Source: Streptomyces venezuelae (lineage in GTDB: Bacteria; Actinomycetota; Actinomycetes; Streptomycetales; Streptomycetaceae). Taken from it: DNA of 64,000 nt. Shown in pieces: positions 16,466 to 27,000 of the stretch; position 1 is the stretch's first letter, and every line of letters begins with the position of its first letter. Under the pieces are notes generated by a model that was not told the DNA's origin, did not search any database, and was given only the letters and a program-made list of their open reading frames with translations. Where the stretch lies: the NCBI RefSeq assembly GCF_008642315.1, contig NZ_CP029192.1:1674001-1738000 (forward strand), written 5' to 3'. The position numbers and the translations under genes are program-made.

Positions 16466-16671
16466 GTGCAGTAGGAAGAGCCATATCCCTCGAACGTTAC
16501 CCATCTGACACCAAATCAGGTACAACCATGCGTGAAGTCACAACTCAGGCCGATAATTTGCCCCTCAAGCCACAAAAAGTCCGTTTGGCTCCATGCGTGG
16601 CAACTACATACAGTCTCGACTCGGTTCCCTCCTTAAGGGAATTTTCATCTTTCTGACTGGTCGGGTGGGAT

Positions 16672-19600
16672 ATGTGGAGGCGCGCGCGTCGGCGCGGCGG
16701 GACAGGGGCATTGGCGAGCCTGATGAGTGTGGCGGTCGTGGCCGGCCTCGCCCCTGCGGCGGAAGCCGCGGGGGCCACGCCGGCCGCATCTGCGGCCACG
16801 AACTCCGCGAATGCGGGTTCCGCCGCCGAACAGGACACTGTCGAGGCGGCGTTGGCGTCGGCCAAGCGCACGGGAAAACCCGTCGAGGTGACCTCGCAAC
16901 GCGGTGAATCCCGCGATGTATATGCGACACCTGACGGGAACTTGGAGGCACGGGAGTATCTCCGCCCCGTTCGAACCCGGGTGGGCGAGCACTGGAACTC
17001 AATCGACACCGACCTTGTGAAGTCGTCCAATGGACTCGTCGCCCCGAAGGCGACGACGCTCGGGCTTGAGTTCTCTGGCGGCGGAGACGCCCCCTTGGTA
17101 CGGATGACGAAGGCCGGGCGCGAGCTGGCACTGTCATGGCCGAGCCGGCTGCCCGCCCCCAGAGTCGAGGGTTCGACCGCCACCTACGCCGATGTACTGC
17201 CCGATGTGGACCTGCGAATGGGTGCGCAGGAAGACGGCTTCACTCAGCTGCTGGTGGTGAAGTCCGCCAAAGCGGCGCGGAGTTCGGAACTCGCGCAGCT
17301 GCGGCTCCGGCTGGCGACCGAAGGTGTGGAGGTGCGGAAGACCCCCGATGGCGAGCTCCAAGCCGTCGACAGGGGCGCCAAGGGCGTGGTGTTCGAGGCG
17401 CCGAAGCCGATGATGTGGGACTCCAGCCCGGGGCCGGGCAGCACGGCTAGCACGCGCTCGGCGGCGTTCAAGGCCTCAAGACCGTCACAGAACGGCGCTC
17501 ACCGGGCTGAGGGCGAGCCCGCAGCGGGCGACTCCGGCAAACTCGCACCCGTCGAGGTGGATGTGCCCGACGGCAAGGAACTGGTGCTGACCCCTGACGC
17601 AAAAACGCTGAAGGCCAAGGACACCACGTACCCGGTGTTCATCGACCCGCAGTGGTCCTCGCCACAAGCCAGGGCGTGGACGATGGCATCGAAGCACTGG
17701 GACAGTTCGCCGCAATGGAAGTTCAACGGCGAGCATGACGCCGGCCTGGGTTACTGCAACTGGTACTACTGCAAGCCGCATGACACCAAACGGCTCTTCT
17801 ACCGCATCCCCGTCTCCACCTTCGCCGGAAAGTCGGTCCTGTCGGCCGAGTTCGTGGTCCGCAACACCTGGTCGGCCTCCTGCGACAAGCGAGAGGTGGA
17901 GCTGTGGCGGACCAAGGACATCTCATCGTCCACCACGTGGAACTCACAGAACGCATCCGGATTCTGGAAGAAGCGGCTGGCCTCTGCGTCCTTCGCTCAC
18001 GGCTTCTCCGGCTGCGCCGCGAAGGACGCCGAATTCTCCGTGACATCAGCCCTGCAGGCTGCGGCTGACGGTCGGGACAAGACGATGACGTTCGGGCTGC
18101 GAGCCGCTGACGAGGCGGACGCGTACGGCTGGAAGCGGTTCTCGGACAAGGCGTTTCTGCGCGTCAAGTACAACCGCCCGCCCGCGCAGCTCAAGAGCTC
18201 GCAGCTGAGCATGGAATACGGCGGCGCCTGCAAGAAGTCCGGGAACGCCGCGCACGTGCGCACATTGGGGAAGATCTACGCCAACGACGTAAGGGACCCG
18301 GACGGCGACACCGTCTCGGTGCAGTTCCAGGCCAAGTGGGACGGCGGCAGCTGGAAGCCGAAGCGGACCTCGGCCAAGAAGTCCGGAAACAACATCTTCG
18401 CCGTCGGCCTACCGTCCTCGATCCCGACGAACAAGCAGATCAATTGGTACGCACGCGTCTACGACGGGGCGCAGTACTCGCCTTGGTCCTACGCCGGGAA
18501 TCCAACGGCCTGCTACTTCGTGTACGACACCAAGGTCCCCAAGGCGCCGACGGTCACCTCGAGCGACTATCCGCCCTCCGACCCCGAGGACCCGAACGAC
18601 CCCTGGTACGACGGGGTGGGCAAGTACGGATCGTTCGCGCTGAAGGCCGCCGACAGTGACGTCACCTCTTACCGGTACGGCATCAATCACGACCCCAGTC
18701 CGAAGAACAAGATGGCCACTTCCGGAGGCTCAGTGAAGTCCGCGCGGGCGCTGCCTGCCAAGCCGGGGCTGAACTTCATCACGGCCCAAGCCTTCGACAG
18801 CGCGGGCAACGGCAGCGAAATCCGCACGTACCAGTACCGTGTGAAAGCCGGGCAACCGGAGCGGGCCACCTGGCAACTGGACGAGACCGCGGGTGCCGGC
18901 GAGGCCAAGGGGACAACCCCGTCACGCACCGCACAACTGCACGGCGGGGCCACCCCAGGTGTGCCCGGCGTTCAAGGCACAGCCGTCGCTTTCAACGGAA
19001 CGGACGGTTATGCCTCTACGGACATTCCCATAGTCGACACCAAGGGCGGGTTTTCCGTTTCGGCCTGGGCACAGTTGTCCCGTATTCCCGATGGCACCGC
19101 CGTCGTCGCCACGCAGCCGGGTAACCACAAGCCTGGCTTCGAGCTCTATTACTCCTCGTCCTACGACCGCTGGGTGTTCAACCAGTACGAGTCCGACTCC
19201 GCCGGGGCCCGAGCGGTCCGCGCAATGGCAGGCGAGCCCGGCGGCGTGACGGCCGGCAAGTGGACCCACCTGGTCGGCTCCTACGATTCGGCGCGCGATG
19301 TCCTCGAGCTGTTCGTCGACGGCAAGCTGGTCGGCCGGACAGGCCACAGCAATCCGTGGGAAGCACGCCGCGGCCTTCAGCTCGGAGCCGGTTCCTACAG
19401 CGGGTCCCCCGCAGGGTTCTTCCCCGGCACGATCGATGCCGTCCAGCTGTTCGACAAGCCGTTGGCCCAGGACGAAGTCGACAAGCTGCACACACAACAG
19501 AGCATCGGTGACCCGGGTCGTCCCGCGACAGCAATCTTTGATATGGACGAGGCAGCAGACGCGAGGGAGGTCTCGGGGTACGGCGGCGTGCTCCCCGCCG

Positions 19601-20943
19601 AGTACCACGGCGGCGTCACGACCGGTGTGGCTGGCGTCTCGGGCAAGGCCACGACGTTCAACGGAACCGACGGTTACGCCCGGATCGGCCGGGTCAGCGG
19701 TCCGCATGTGAACACGTCACGGAGCTTCACCGTTTCCGCATGGGCCAAGCTCGACAAGAAACCCGGCGGGGCAGCGGTCATCGCCGCGCAGGCGGGCAAG
19801 GAACGCCCTGGATTCGAGCTGTATTACTCCTCCGCCTACGACCGGTGGGCAGTGAACCAGTATTCCTCCGACACGGCCGACGCGAAACCGATCCGCGCCA
19901 TGCAACAGGACGGCGCCGGTGCCCAGGTGAAGAAGTGGGTGCATCTGGTGGGTGTGCACGACACCGTCGCCGACACCCTGACCCTGTACGTCGACGGAGT
20001 CGAGGCCGGGTCGACGAAGCTGTCCGGGGCGTTCTACGCGAACCAGTCCATGTACTTGGGCGCGAGCAATTACGGCGGCAAGGTGGCCGCTCACTTCCCT
20101 GGCAGCATCGACGACGTACGTCTTCTCGACCGCCCGGTCTCGGCCGAAGAGGTCCAGCAGATGTTCCGCCAACGCCCGCTCGTCAAGGGCCGCTGGAACT
20201 TCGAGGGCGGCAGCACCAGTAGCCCGGCCACCACACCGGACTCGTCGCCGGAGAATCGTCCGATGGGTCTGTACGGCGGTGCCCAGCTCGGCGAGGGCAT
20301 GATCAACCTGCAGGGGCTCGAGCTGAACGGCACGGACGCGTACGCGGCCACCTCTTCGATGCCCATGGACACCAGCGGCAGTTTCACCGCCACCGCCTGG
20401 GCCAGGACCGCGGCGCTCCCGGAGCATGATGTCTCCGTGGTCAGTGGTGAGGGCGGTACGCGCAGCTCTTTCGACGTGCGCTTCGTCCCGGACACCAAGG
20501 ATCCCGAGGGGCTCGGGCGTTGGGAGCTCTCGCTGCCCGCCGAGGACGGCACCGACGCTGTGGTCACCCGGCTGGCCAACACAGAGTTCTTCGACGCCCG
20601 CGAGTGGAACCACCTCGCGGTGGTTTATGACGGCTTCGCCAAGGAGGCCCGTCTTTACGTCAACGGCGTGCTGCAGGAAGTCGCCTGCGGGGACGCGGAC
20701 GGTGACGGGGACGCGGACGACACCGCGTGCCAGGACCTGATCGCTTGGGGTGACAACGCCCTGACCTTCAAGGCCACCAAGTCCCTGCAGGTCGGCAGGG
20801 CGAAGGGCGACGCCAAGGGGACGTACTTCCCCGGTTCCATCGATGACGTGTGGACGTTCCAGGGTGCCCTGACGGACGCACAGATCGAGAAACTGGCCGG
20901 CTCCCTGACCGGCCTCCCCACCGCAGTGCCGGGCGACAGCTGA
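16672..20943 (+). CDS. Large secreted protein with DNRLRE-like region and three LamG domains
   Basis: 1423-aa exported protein. A signal peptide covers about residues 1-33 (RRARRRGG, hydrophobic core, ending AAEAAG). A region seen in actinobacterial wall-associated/RHS-linked proteins follows, and about residues 335-500 resemble DNRLRE domains (VFIDPQWSS, STFAGKSVLSAEFVVRNTWS). Three LamG/concanavalin-like jelly rolls occupy about 732-945, 950-1165 and 1175-1415; the first two are close duplicates (FNGTDGYA, GFELYYSSxYDRW, FPGxIDxVxLxD). Probably binds glycans or displays the partner RHS protein, whose gene follows 98 nt later. ATG 16672; visible codon use is less GC-extreme than in flanking genes. 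Confidence 0.85.
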   Translation: MWRRARRRGGTGALASLMSVAVVAGLAPAAEAAGATPAASAATNSANAGSAAEQDTVEAALASAKRTGKPVEVTSQRGESRDVYATPDGNLEAREYLRPVRTRVGEHWNSIDTDLVKSSNGLVAPKATTLGLEFSGGGDAPLVRMTKAGRELALSWPSRLPAPRVEGSTATYADVLPDVDLRMGAQEDGFTQLLVVKSAKAARSSELAQLRLRLATEGVEVRKTPDGELQAVDRGAKGVVFEAPKPMMWDSSPGPGSTASTRSAAFKASRPSQNGAHRAEGEPAAGDSGKLAPVEVDVPDGKELVLTPDAKTLKAKDTTYPVFIDPQWSSPQARAWTMASKHWDSSPQWKFNGEHDAGLGYCNWYYCKPHDTKRLFYRIPVSTFAGKSVLSAEFVVRNTWSASCDKREVELWRTKDISSSTTWNSQNASGFWKKRLASASFAHGFSGCAAKDAEFSVTSALQAAADGRDKTMTFGLRAADEADAYGWKRFSDKAFLRVKYNRPPAQLKSSQLSMEYGGACKKSGNAAHVRTLGKIYANDVRDPDGDTVSVQFQAKWDGGSWKPKRTSAKKSGNNIFAVGLPSSIPTNKQINWYARVYDGAQYSPWSYAGNPTACYFVYDTKVPKAPTVTSSDYPPSDPEDPNDPWYDGVGKYGSFALKAADSDVTSYRYGINHDPSPKNKMATSGGSVKSARALPAKPGLNFITAQAFDSAGNGSEIRTYQYRVKAGQPERATWQLDETAGAGEAKGTTPSRTAQLHGGATPGVPGVQGTAVAFNGTDGYASTDIPIVDTKGGFSVSAWAQLSRIPDGTAVVATQPGNHKPGFELYYSSSYDRWVFNQYESDSAGARAVRAMAGEPGGVTAGKWTHLVGSYDSARDVLELFVDGKLVGRTGHSNPWEARRGLQLGAGSYSGSPAGFFPGTIDAVQLFDKPLAQDEVDKLHTQQSIGDPGRPATAIFDMDEAADAREVSGYGGVLPAEYHGGVTTGVAGVSGKATTFNGTDGYARIGRVSGPHVNTSRSFTVSAWAKLDKKPGGAAVIAAQAGKERPGFELYYSSAYDRWAVNQYSSDTADAKPIRAMQQDGAGAQVKKWVHLVGVHDTVADTLTLYVDGVEAGSTKLSGAFYANQSMYLGASNYGGKVAAHFPGSIDDVRLLDRPVSAEEVQQMFRQRPLVKGRWNFEGGSTSSPATTPDSSPENRPMGLYGGAQLGEGMINLQGLELNGTDAYAATSSMPMDTSGSFTATAWARTAALPEHDVSVVSGEGGTRSSFDVRFVPDTKDPEGLGRWELSLPAEDGTDAVVTRLANTEFFDAREWNHLAVVYDGFAKEARLYVNGVLQEVACGDADGDGDADDTACQDLIAWGDNALTFKATKSLQVGRAKGDAKGTYFPGSIDDVWTFQGALTDAQIEKLAGSLTGLPTAVPGDS

Positions 20944-20978
20944 CCCTCCCCGGCACACCACTGACAACCGAGCTCTTC

Positions 20979-21017
20979 CAACACCGTTCCGCGCTGCCGC
21001 GCGGAGTGCTGGTGTTG
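20979..21017 (+). promoter_or_regulatory. Long imperfect hairpin between the LamG and RHS genes
   Basis: Outer arms CAACACC (20979-20985) / GGTGTTG (21011-21017) and inner arms TCCGCGC (20988-20994) / GCGCGGA (20999-21005) with a TGCC loop and a small asymmetric internal bulge. It sits 24 nt before the RHS start codon. It could be an attenuator or an RNA-processing site that sets the ratio of the two products. Confidence 0.45.
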
Positions 21018-21041
21018 TCGTGTGAAGGACTGATTCCGAAC

Positions 21042-24000
21042 ATGAACGGCAGAACAAGGCCCCGCCGATTCGCCGCGCTGCGGCGAACAGCGGCGCTGGT
21101 GGTGTCCACCGCGTTGGTGGGCACACTGCTGCAGGCCGCCGCACCAGCGGCGGCAGCGCAAGGCAACAACCGCCCGAAGCTTCCCTCCGCGGAGAATCCG
21201 ATCGAGGGCAGCGACGGCAGCAGGAGCACACCGCGAACGGTCTCCAAGGGGCCGAGGACTCCGGGCAGAGCGCCGAAGGCGGCCTGGCCGAAGCCGGGGT
21301 CCGCCGTGGTGCGCATCCCTGATGCATCGCCGAAGACCGCCGGTGCGCCCGTCGGGGCGAAGGGGCTACCGCTCGCACTGGGTGCCCCTCCGGCTCTGTC
21401 CACCAAGAGCGCGGGCCGGCGGGCCGGAGCCGCCGAGCCGGCCGCTCAGGGCAAGGTCACGGCCCAGGTGCTGAGCAGGAAGGCCGCGGAGCGGGCGGGT
21501 GTGAACGGCGTGCTGTTCACCCTGGAGAACGGTGACGCGAAAAACGACAGGCACGGCGAAGTCCGGGCCGAGCTCGACTACTCCGGCTTCGCCGAGGCTT
21601 TCGGTGGGGGCTACGCCTCCCGGCTCACGCTCGTCGAGCTTCCGGCCTGTGTCCTGGACACGCCGTCGAAGCAACAGTGCCGCCACACGCCCGAGCCGGT
21701 GCGGACGATCAACGACACGGAGAAGCAGACCCTGACGGCAAACGGGGTAGCCCTTCGTGCGTCGGGGCCGACCGTGCTGGCAGCCGTCGCGGACGACAAG
21801 AGTGCCGGTGGTGACTACAAGGCGACCTCACTGTCGCCCTCCGCCACCTGGGACACCAATCTCAACACCGGTGACTTCTCTTGGTCGTACGAGATGCCGG
21901 TGCCAGAGGTACCGGGCGAGCTGAAGCCAGAGGTGGGCCTGTCCTACTCCTCCGGGGCCATAGACGGGCGGACCGGGACCACGAACAACCAGTCGTCCTG
22001 GGCCGGTGACGGCTTCGACTTGTGGCCCGGATATATCGAGCGCCGCTACAAGCCGTGCGCCGACGACGGACAGCAGAACGCGGACGGCAACAAGCCCGGC
22101 GACCTGTGCTGGGGCTACGACAACGCATTCATCACCTTCAACGGAAAGGGCGGTGAGCTGGTCCCGGCCGGTGGCGACGAGTTCAAGTTCAAGCAGGACG
22201 ACGGCAGCCGCATCAAGAGGCTGACGTCCGCCGACCGCGGCAACGGCGACAACGACGGCGAGTACTGGCGTCTGACCGACCCCGACGGCGTGCGCTACTA
22301 CTTCGGGTACAACCGGCTGCCCGGCTGGAAGGACGGCAGGGCCACCACGGGGTCGACCTGGACGGCTCCCGTGTTCGGCAACGACAAGGACGAGCCCTGC
22401 CACAAGGCAGCCTTCGCCGACTCCTGGTGTCAGCAGGCCTGGCGGTGGAACCTCGACTACGTCGTCGACCCTCATGGCAACGCCATCGCGTACTACTACG
22501 ACCAGGAGAAGAATTCCTATGGCCGCAACCTGAAGGCCAAGAACAACAGCCGCTACGTACGCGGTGGTTCGCTGAACCGAATCGAGTACGGCCTCAAGTC
22601 AACCTCGATGTACGGCACCAAGCCGCTGGCCAAGGTCGACTTCACCACTGCAGAACGCTGTCTGCCGGATGGCAAGACGGACTGCAGGGACATCGGCAAG
22701 GACGCCTTCTACTGGTATGACACGCCGTGGGACATGAACTGCACGGAGACGGAGGAGTGCGACAAGGGCCGCCTCTCCCCGACGTTCTTCACCCGTAAGC
22801 GACTGACCGGGGTCACCACCCAGGTTCTGAACGGCACCACTTACAGCAACGTCGACTCCTGGAAACTGGACCACCGATGGGGCCAGGCAGATGTGGATTA
22901 CCAGCTGCTGCTCGACTCCGTGCAGCACTCCGGACACACCGCCAAGCCCACCCTGACGCTGCCGAAGACCACCTTCGCGTACACCCAACTCGCCAACCGC
23001 CTGGACAAGGTGGGCGACGGCTACGCGCCGTTCATCAAGTCCCGGCTGTCCACGATCGCCGACGAGTCCGGCGGCCAGGTCGACGTCAACTACTCGGCAC
23101 CGGCCTGCGACGCGAGCGCACTCCCCACGCCGCACTCGAACACCACCCGTTGCTTCCCGCAGTACGTCGGAGGCTCCAGCTCCGACGATCCCGAACGCCA
23201 GTGGTTCAACAAATACGTCGTCACCTCGACGACCACCTCCGACCGCACCGGGGGCGCTCCGGACGCCGTCACCTCGTACGACTACCTAGGCGGCGGCGCC
23301 TGGCACTATGACGATGACGACGGCCTGACCAAGAAGAAGTTCAAGACCTGGTCACAGTGGCGCGGCTATGGTCACGTCCGGGTGAGGACCGGCGGCCAAG
23401 GCGGAGGCGACGCCCTCAAGTCACAGGAGGAGTCCTACTTCCTGCGGGGCATGGACGGTGACCGCAAGGACGACTCCGGCGGCACCAGGTCCGTCAGCGT
23501 CCAGCTCGGCGAGGGCGAAGGTGACCCGATCACCGACCATGAGGCGACAGCCGGATTCGGCTACAAGACGGTTTCCTTCTCCGGGCCGGGCGGCAAGGTC
23601 CTGACCAAGACCGTGAACCGTCCTTGGCACCACGAGACCGCGAAGAAGGTTCGTGACTGGGGGACGGTGACCGCCAGCTTCACGGGCGCAGACCGCTCCA
23701 AGACGTGGACGTCGCTCGACGACGGTGCGGGCAAGGAATGGCGGACCACTTCGACGGCCACCCGGTTCGACACCGTAGCGGGCCGTGTCACCCAGGTCGA
23801 CGACTTCGGAGACAGCACCTCGGCGGCCGACAATCAGTGCACCCGCACCACCTACGCCACCAACACCGACGACAACATCCTCACCCTGCCCTCGCGGGTG
23901 GAAGCCGTCGCGGTCAAGTGCGCCGACGCCCCCGACCGTGCCGAGCAGGTCCTCTCCGACGTGCGTACCGCGTACGACGGCGGCGCTTACGGTGCGGCGC

Positions 24001-27000
24001 CCACCAAAGGTGACGCCACTACGATCGCGACGCTGAAGAAGCACGACGGCGCCAAGGCCACCTACCTGGAATCCGGTGTCACTTTCGACGCCTACGGTCG
24101 CAAGCTGACGTCCACGGACATCACAGCGGACGTCACCGTCACGGGCGAAGGCAATCCGGTGCGCTCCGTGCGCAAGGACGGCCGCACCACGACCACCGGC
24201 TACAGCCCCGCCACCGGTTTCGCGAGCAAGGTCACCGAGACCGGTCCGCCGGTCAAGGCTGCCGATCCCGGGTCGGCGCAGACCTCGGTCACCGAGATGG
24301 AGCCGCTGCGCGGACAGCCGAAGGCGACGGTGGACACCAACGGCAAGCGCACCGAGATGACGTACGACGCGTTCGGCCGTTCGGCGAAGGTCTGGCTTGC
24401 CGACCGCAGGACCAGCCAGACGCCCAGCTACCAGTTCACCTACTTCGTGGACGAGGGCAAGCCGGTCGCGGTCCGCACCCAGACCCTGAACAACGAAGGC
24501 GGGCAGGTCGCCTCCTACACGCTGTACGACGGATTTCTGCGCGAGCGCCAGGTCCAGCAACCGGGCCCCGAGGGCGGTCGCCTACTCGCCGACTCCTTCT
24601 ATGACGAACGAGGGCTGAACAGCAAGACGTTCGCTCCGTACTACACCGAGGGCCCGCCCAAGCGGGAACTGTTCAAACCGGCTGACGCGATGAGCGTGGA
24701 GTCGCAGACCCGCACCACCTACGACGGTCTCGGCCGCGCCGTGGAGGAGCGGCAGATCGCCGGAAACGGTGACGGCGGCAAGGAGCTGGCCACCACCAGG
24801 ACCCTCTACGGCGGCGACCGCACCACGGTCGTCCCGCCCGAGGGCGCCACGGCGACCACCACCCTTACCGATGCCCGGGGGCAGGCGACTGAACTCCGTC
24901 AGCACCACACACGCAGCGCCGGTGCGGACTTCGACACCACGAAGTACGCCTTCACCCCACGCGGCGAACTGCGGAAGGTGACCGACCCGGCAGGCAATGT
25001 CTGGACGTACGAGTACGACCAATCGGGTCGCCAGACCCGTACTACCGACCCCGACAGGGGCACCACCAAGAGCACCTATGACGACCGGGACCAGCTGACC
25101 ACGACCACCGATCAGCGCGGAACGGTACTGGTCAGCGTCTACGACAATCTGGGCCGCAAGACCGAACTGCACAAGGACAGCGCGTCGGGTGAGCTGCGCG
25201 CCAAGTGGACTTACGACACCGTGGCCGGCGCCAAGGGCCAGCTGTCCGAGTCCACGCGCTACGTGGACGGCGCCGCCTACACCTCCAAGGTCACCGGCTA
25301 CGACCGGCAGTACCGGCCCACGAAGACCGCCGTGGTGATCCCCGGAAAGGAAGGGGCCCTGGCCGGCACCTACCAGAGCGGCACCACGTACAAGCCCTCC
25401 GGCCTGGTGGGCACTGTGAGCTACTCCGAGGCGGGCTCGCTGCCCGGGGGAAGTTTCACGACCACCTATGAAAAGGAGACGCTCCGCCCCGTCTCGATCC
25501 TGGGCGACGGTTTTCAGGCAGACACCAGCTACTCGTGGACCGGAAAGGCGCTCCAGTACCAGTTGGCCGGCACGGGCGGCAAGAAGATCTGGGCCACCAA
25601 CACCTATGAGTGGGGAACACAGCGTCTGGCCACCGCCCGGGTCGACCGCGAGGATCAGAGCGGTGTCGATCAGCACGACACCTACCGCTACGACCAGGCG
25701 GGCAACGTCTTGTCCGTCTCGGATGTCTCCCGCACAGGCACCGACACCCAGTGCTTCAGCTATGACCATCTGCGGCGGATGACCGAGGCGTGGACTCAGG
25801 GCGACAAGACCTGTGCGACGGCTCCGACGGCGGGCAGGACGGGTGGCCCGGCCCCGTACTGGCACTCCTACACCTATGACAAGGCCGGCAACCGCACGAC
25901 CGAAACCCTGCACGACCTCGCGGGAGACGGCAAGCAGGACACCAGGCGGACCTACGACTACCCCAAGCCCGGCACACCGCAGCCACACACGCTGACCTCG
26001 GTCACCACCGACAAGCCGGGCGGCACCGCCACCAAGGACTCCTACGGCTACGACGAGACGGGCAACACCGACAGCCGCACTCTGCACGGCGACACTCAGC
26101 GCCTGAGCTGGGACGCCGAGGGCCATCTCGCCAAGGTCACCGAACCCGGCGAGGACGGCAAGGAGGAGGTCACCGAGTACGTCTACGACCCCGACGGCAA
26201 CCGTCTGATCGGACGCACCCCGACCGAGACCACGCTCTACCTCGGGCACACCGAAGTCACCCTGGCCAACGGCGCGGACAAGACCAAGGCCACCCGCTAC
26301 ACCCCCCTGGGCGGGGGTCACCAAGCCGTCAAGGACGACAACGGCAACGTCACCTTCACCACCGCCGATCACCAGGGCACCGGACAACTCTCCGTCGCCG
26401 CGGCCGATCTGAAGCTGACCCAGCGCCGCACGCTTCCCTTCGGCGGGCCGCGCGGTGAAACTCCGAAGTCCTGGCCCGGCACCAAGGGGTTCGTCGGCGG
26501 CACCGACGACACCAAGTCCACCGGCCTGACCCATCTGGGCGCACGCGAGTACGACCCGACGACGGGCCGCTTCCTCTCCGTCGACCCAGTCATGGACCTG
26601 ACGGATCCTCAGCAGATCAACGGTTACACCTACGGCAACAACAACCCTGTCACCTTCAGCGATCCGACGGGACGCCTCTTCGGCTGCCTGATGTGCGCGG
26701 TCGCGAAACTCACCAAAACTGCCATCAAGACGTTCCACAAGGTGGTCTCGGCCAACCGGGGCGGCTACCGCGGCGGCGGCGGAGCGAATCGTGGCGGATA
26801 CCGCAGTCGCGGATACGGCGGCGGGCACGCCAGCAGCGCCGTCTACCGCGGGGGCGGGACAAGGAGCATGTCCCGGACCTCGTACGGGATCGACGGTGGT
26901 TTCGGTGTCCTGAACCATGGCGTTTTCCGCCACTTGAACGACTTCTTCTCCGGCGGTGGCGCAGCCGAGGCGGTGAAGGACTTCGTTCTGCCTGACGTCA

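Noticed and set aside
16528..16656. 42-codon leader peptide upstream of the LamG gene
   Set aside because: No good ribosome site and no sequence pattern; kept only as untranslated leader.
20850..21041. 64-residue N-terminal extension of the RHS protein
   Set aside because: It overlaps the end of the LamG gene in another frame and would put residues ahead of a good signal peptide; ATG 21042 starts at the signal peptide.
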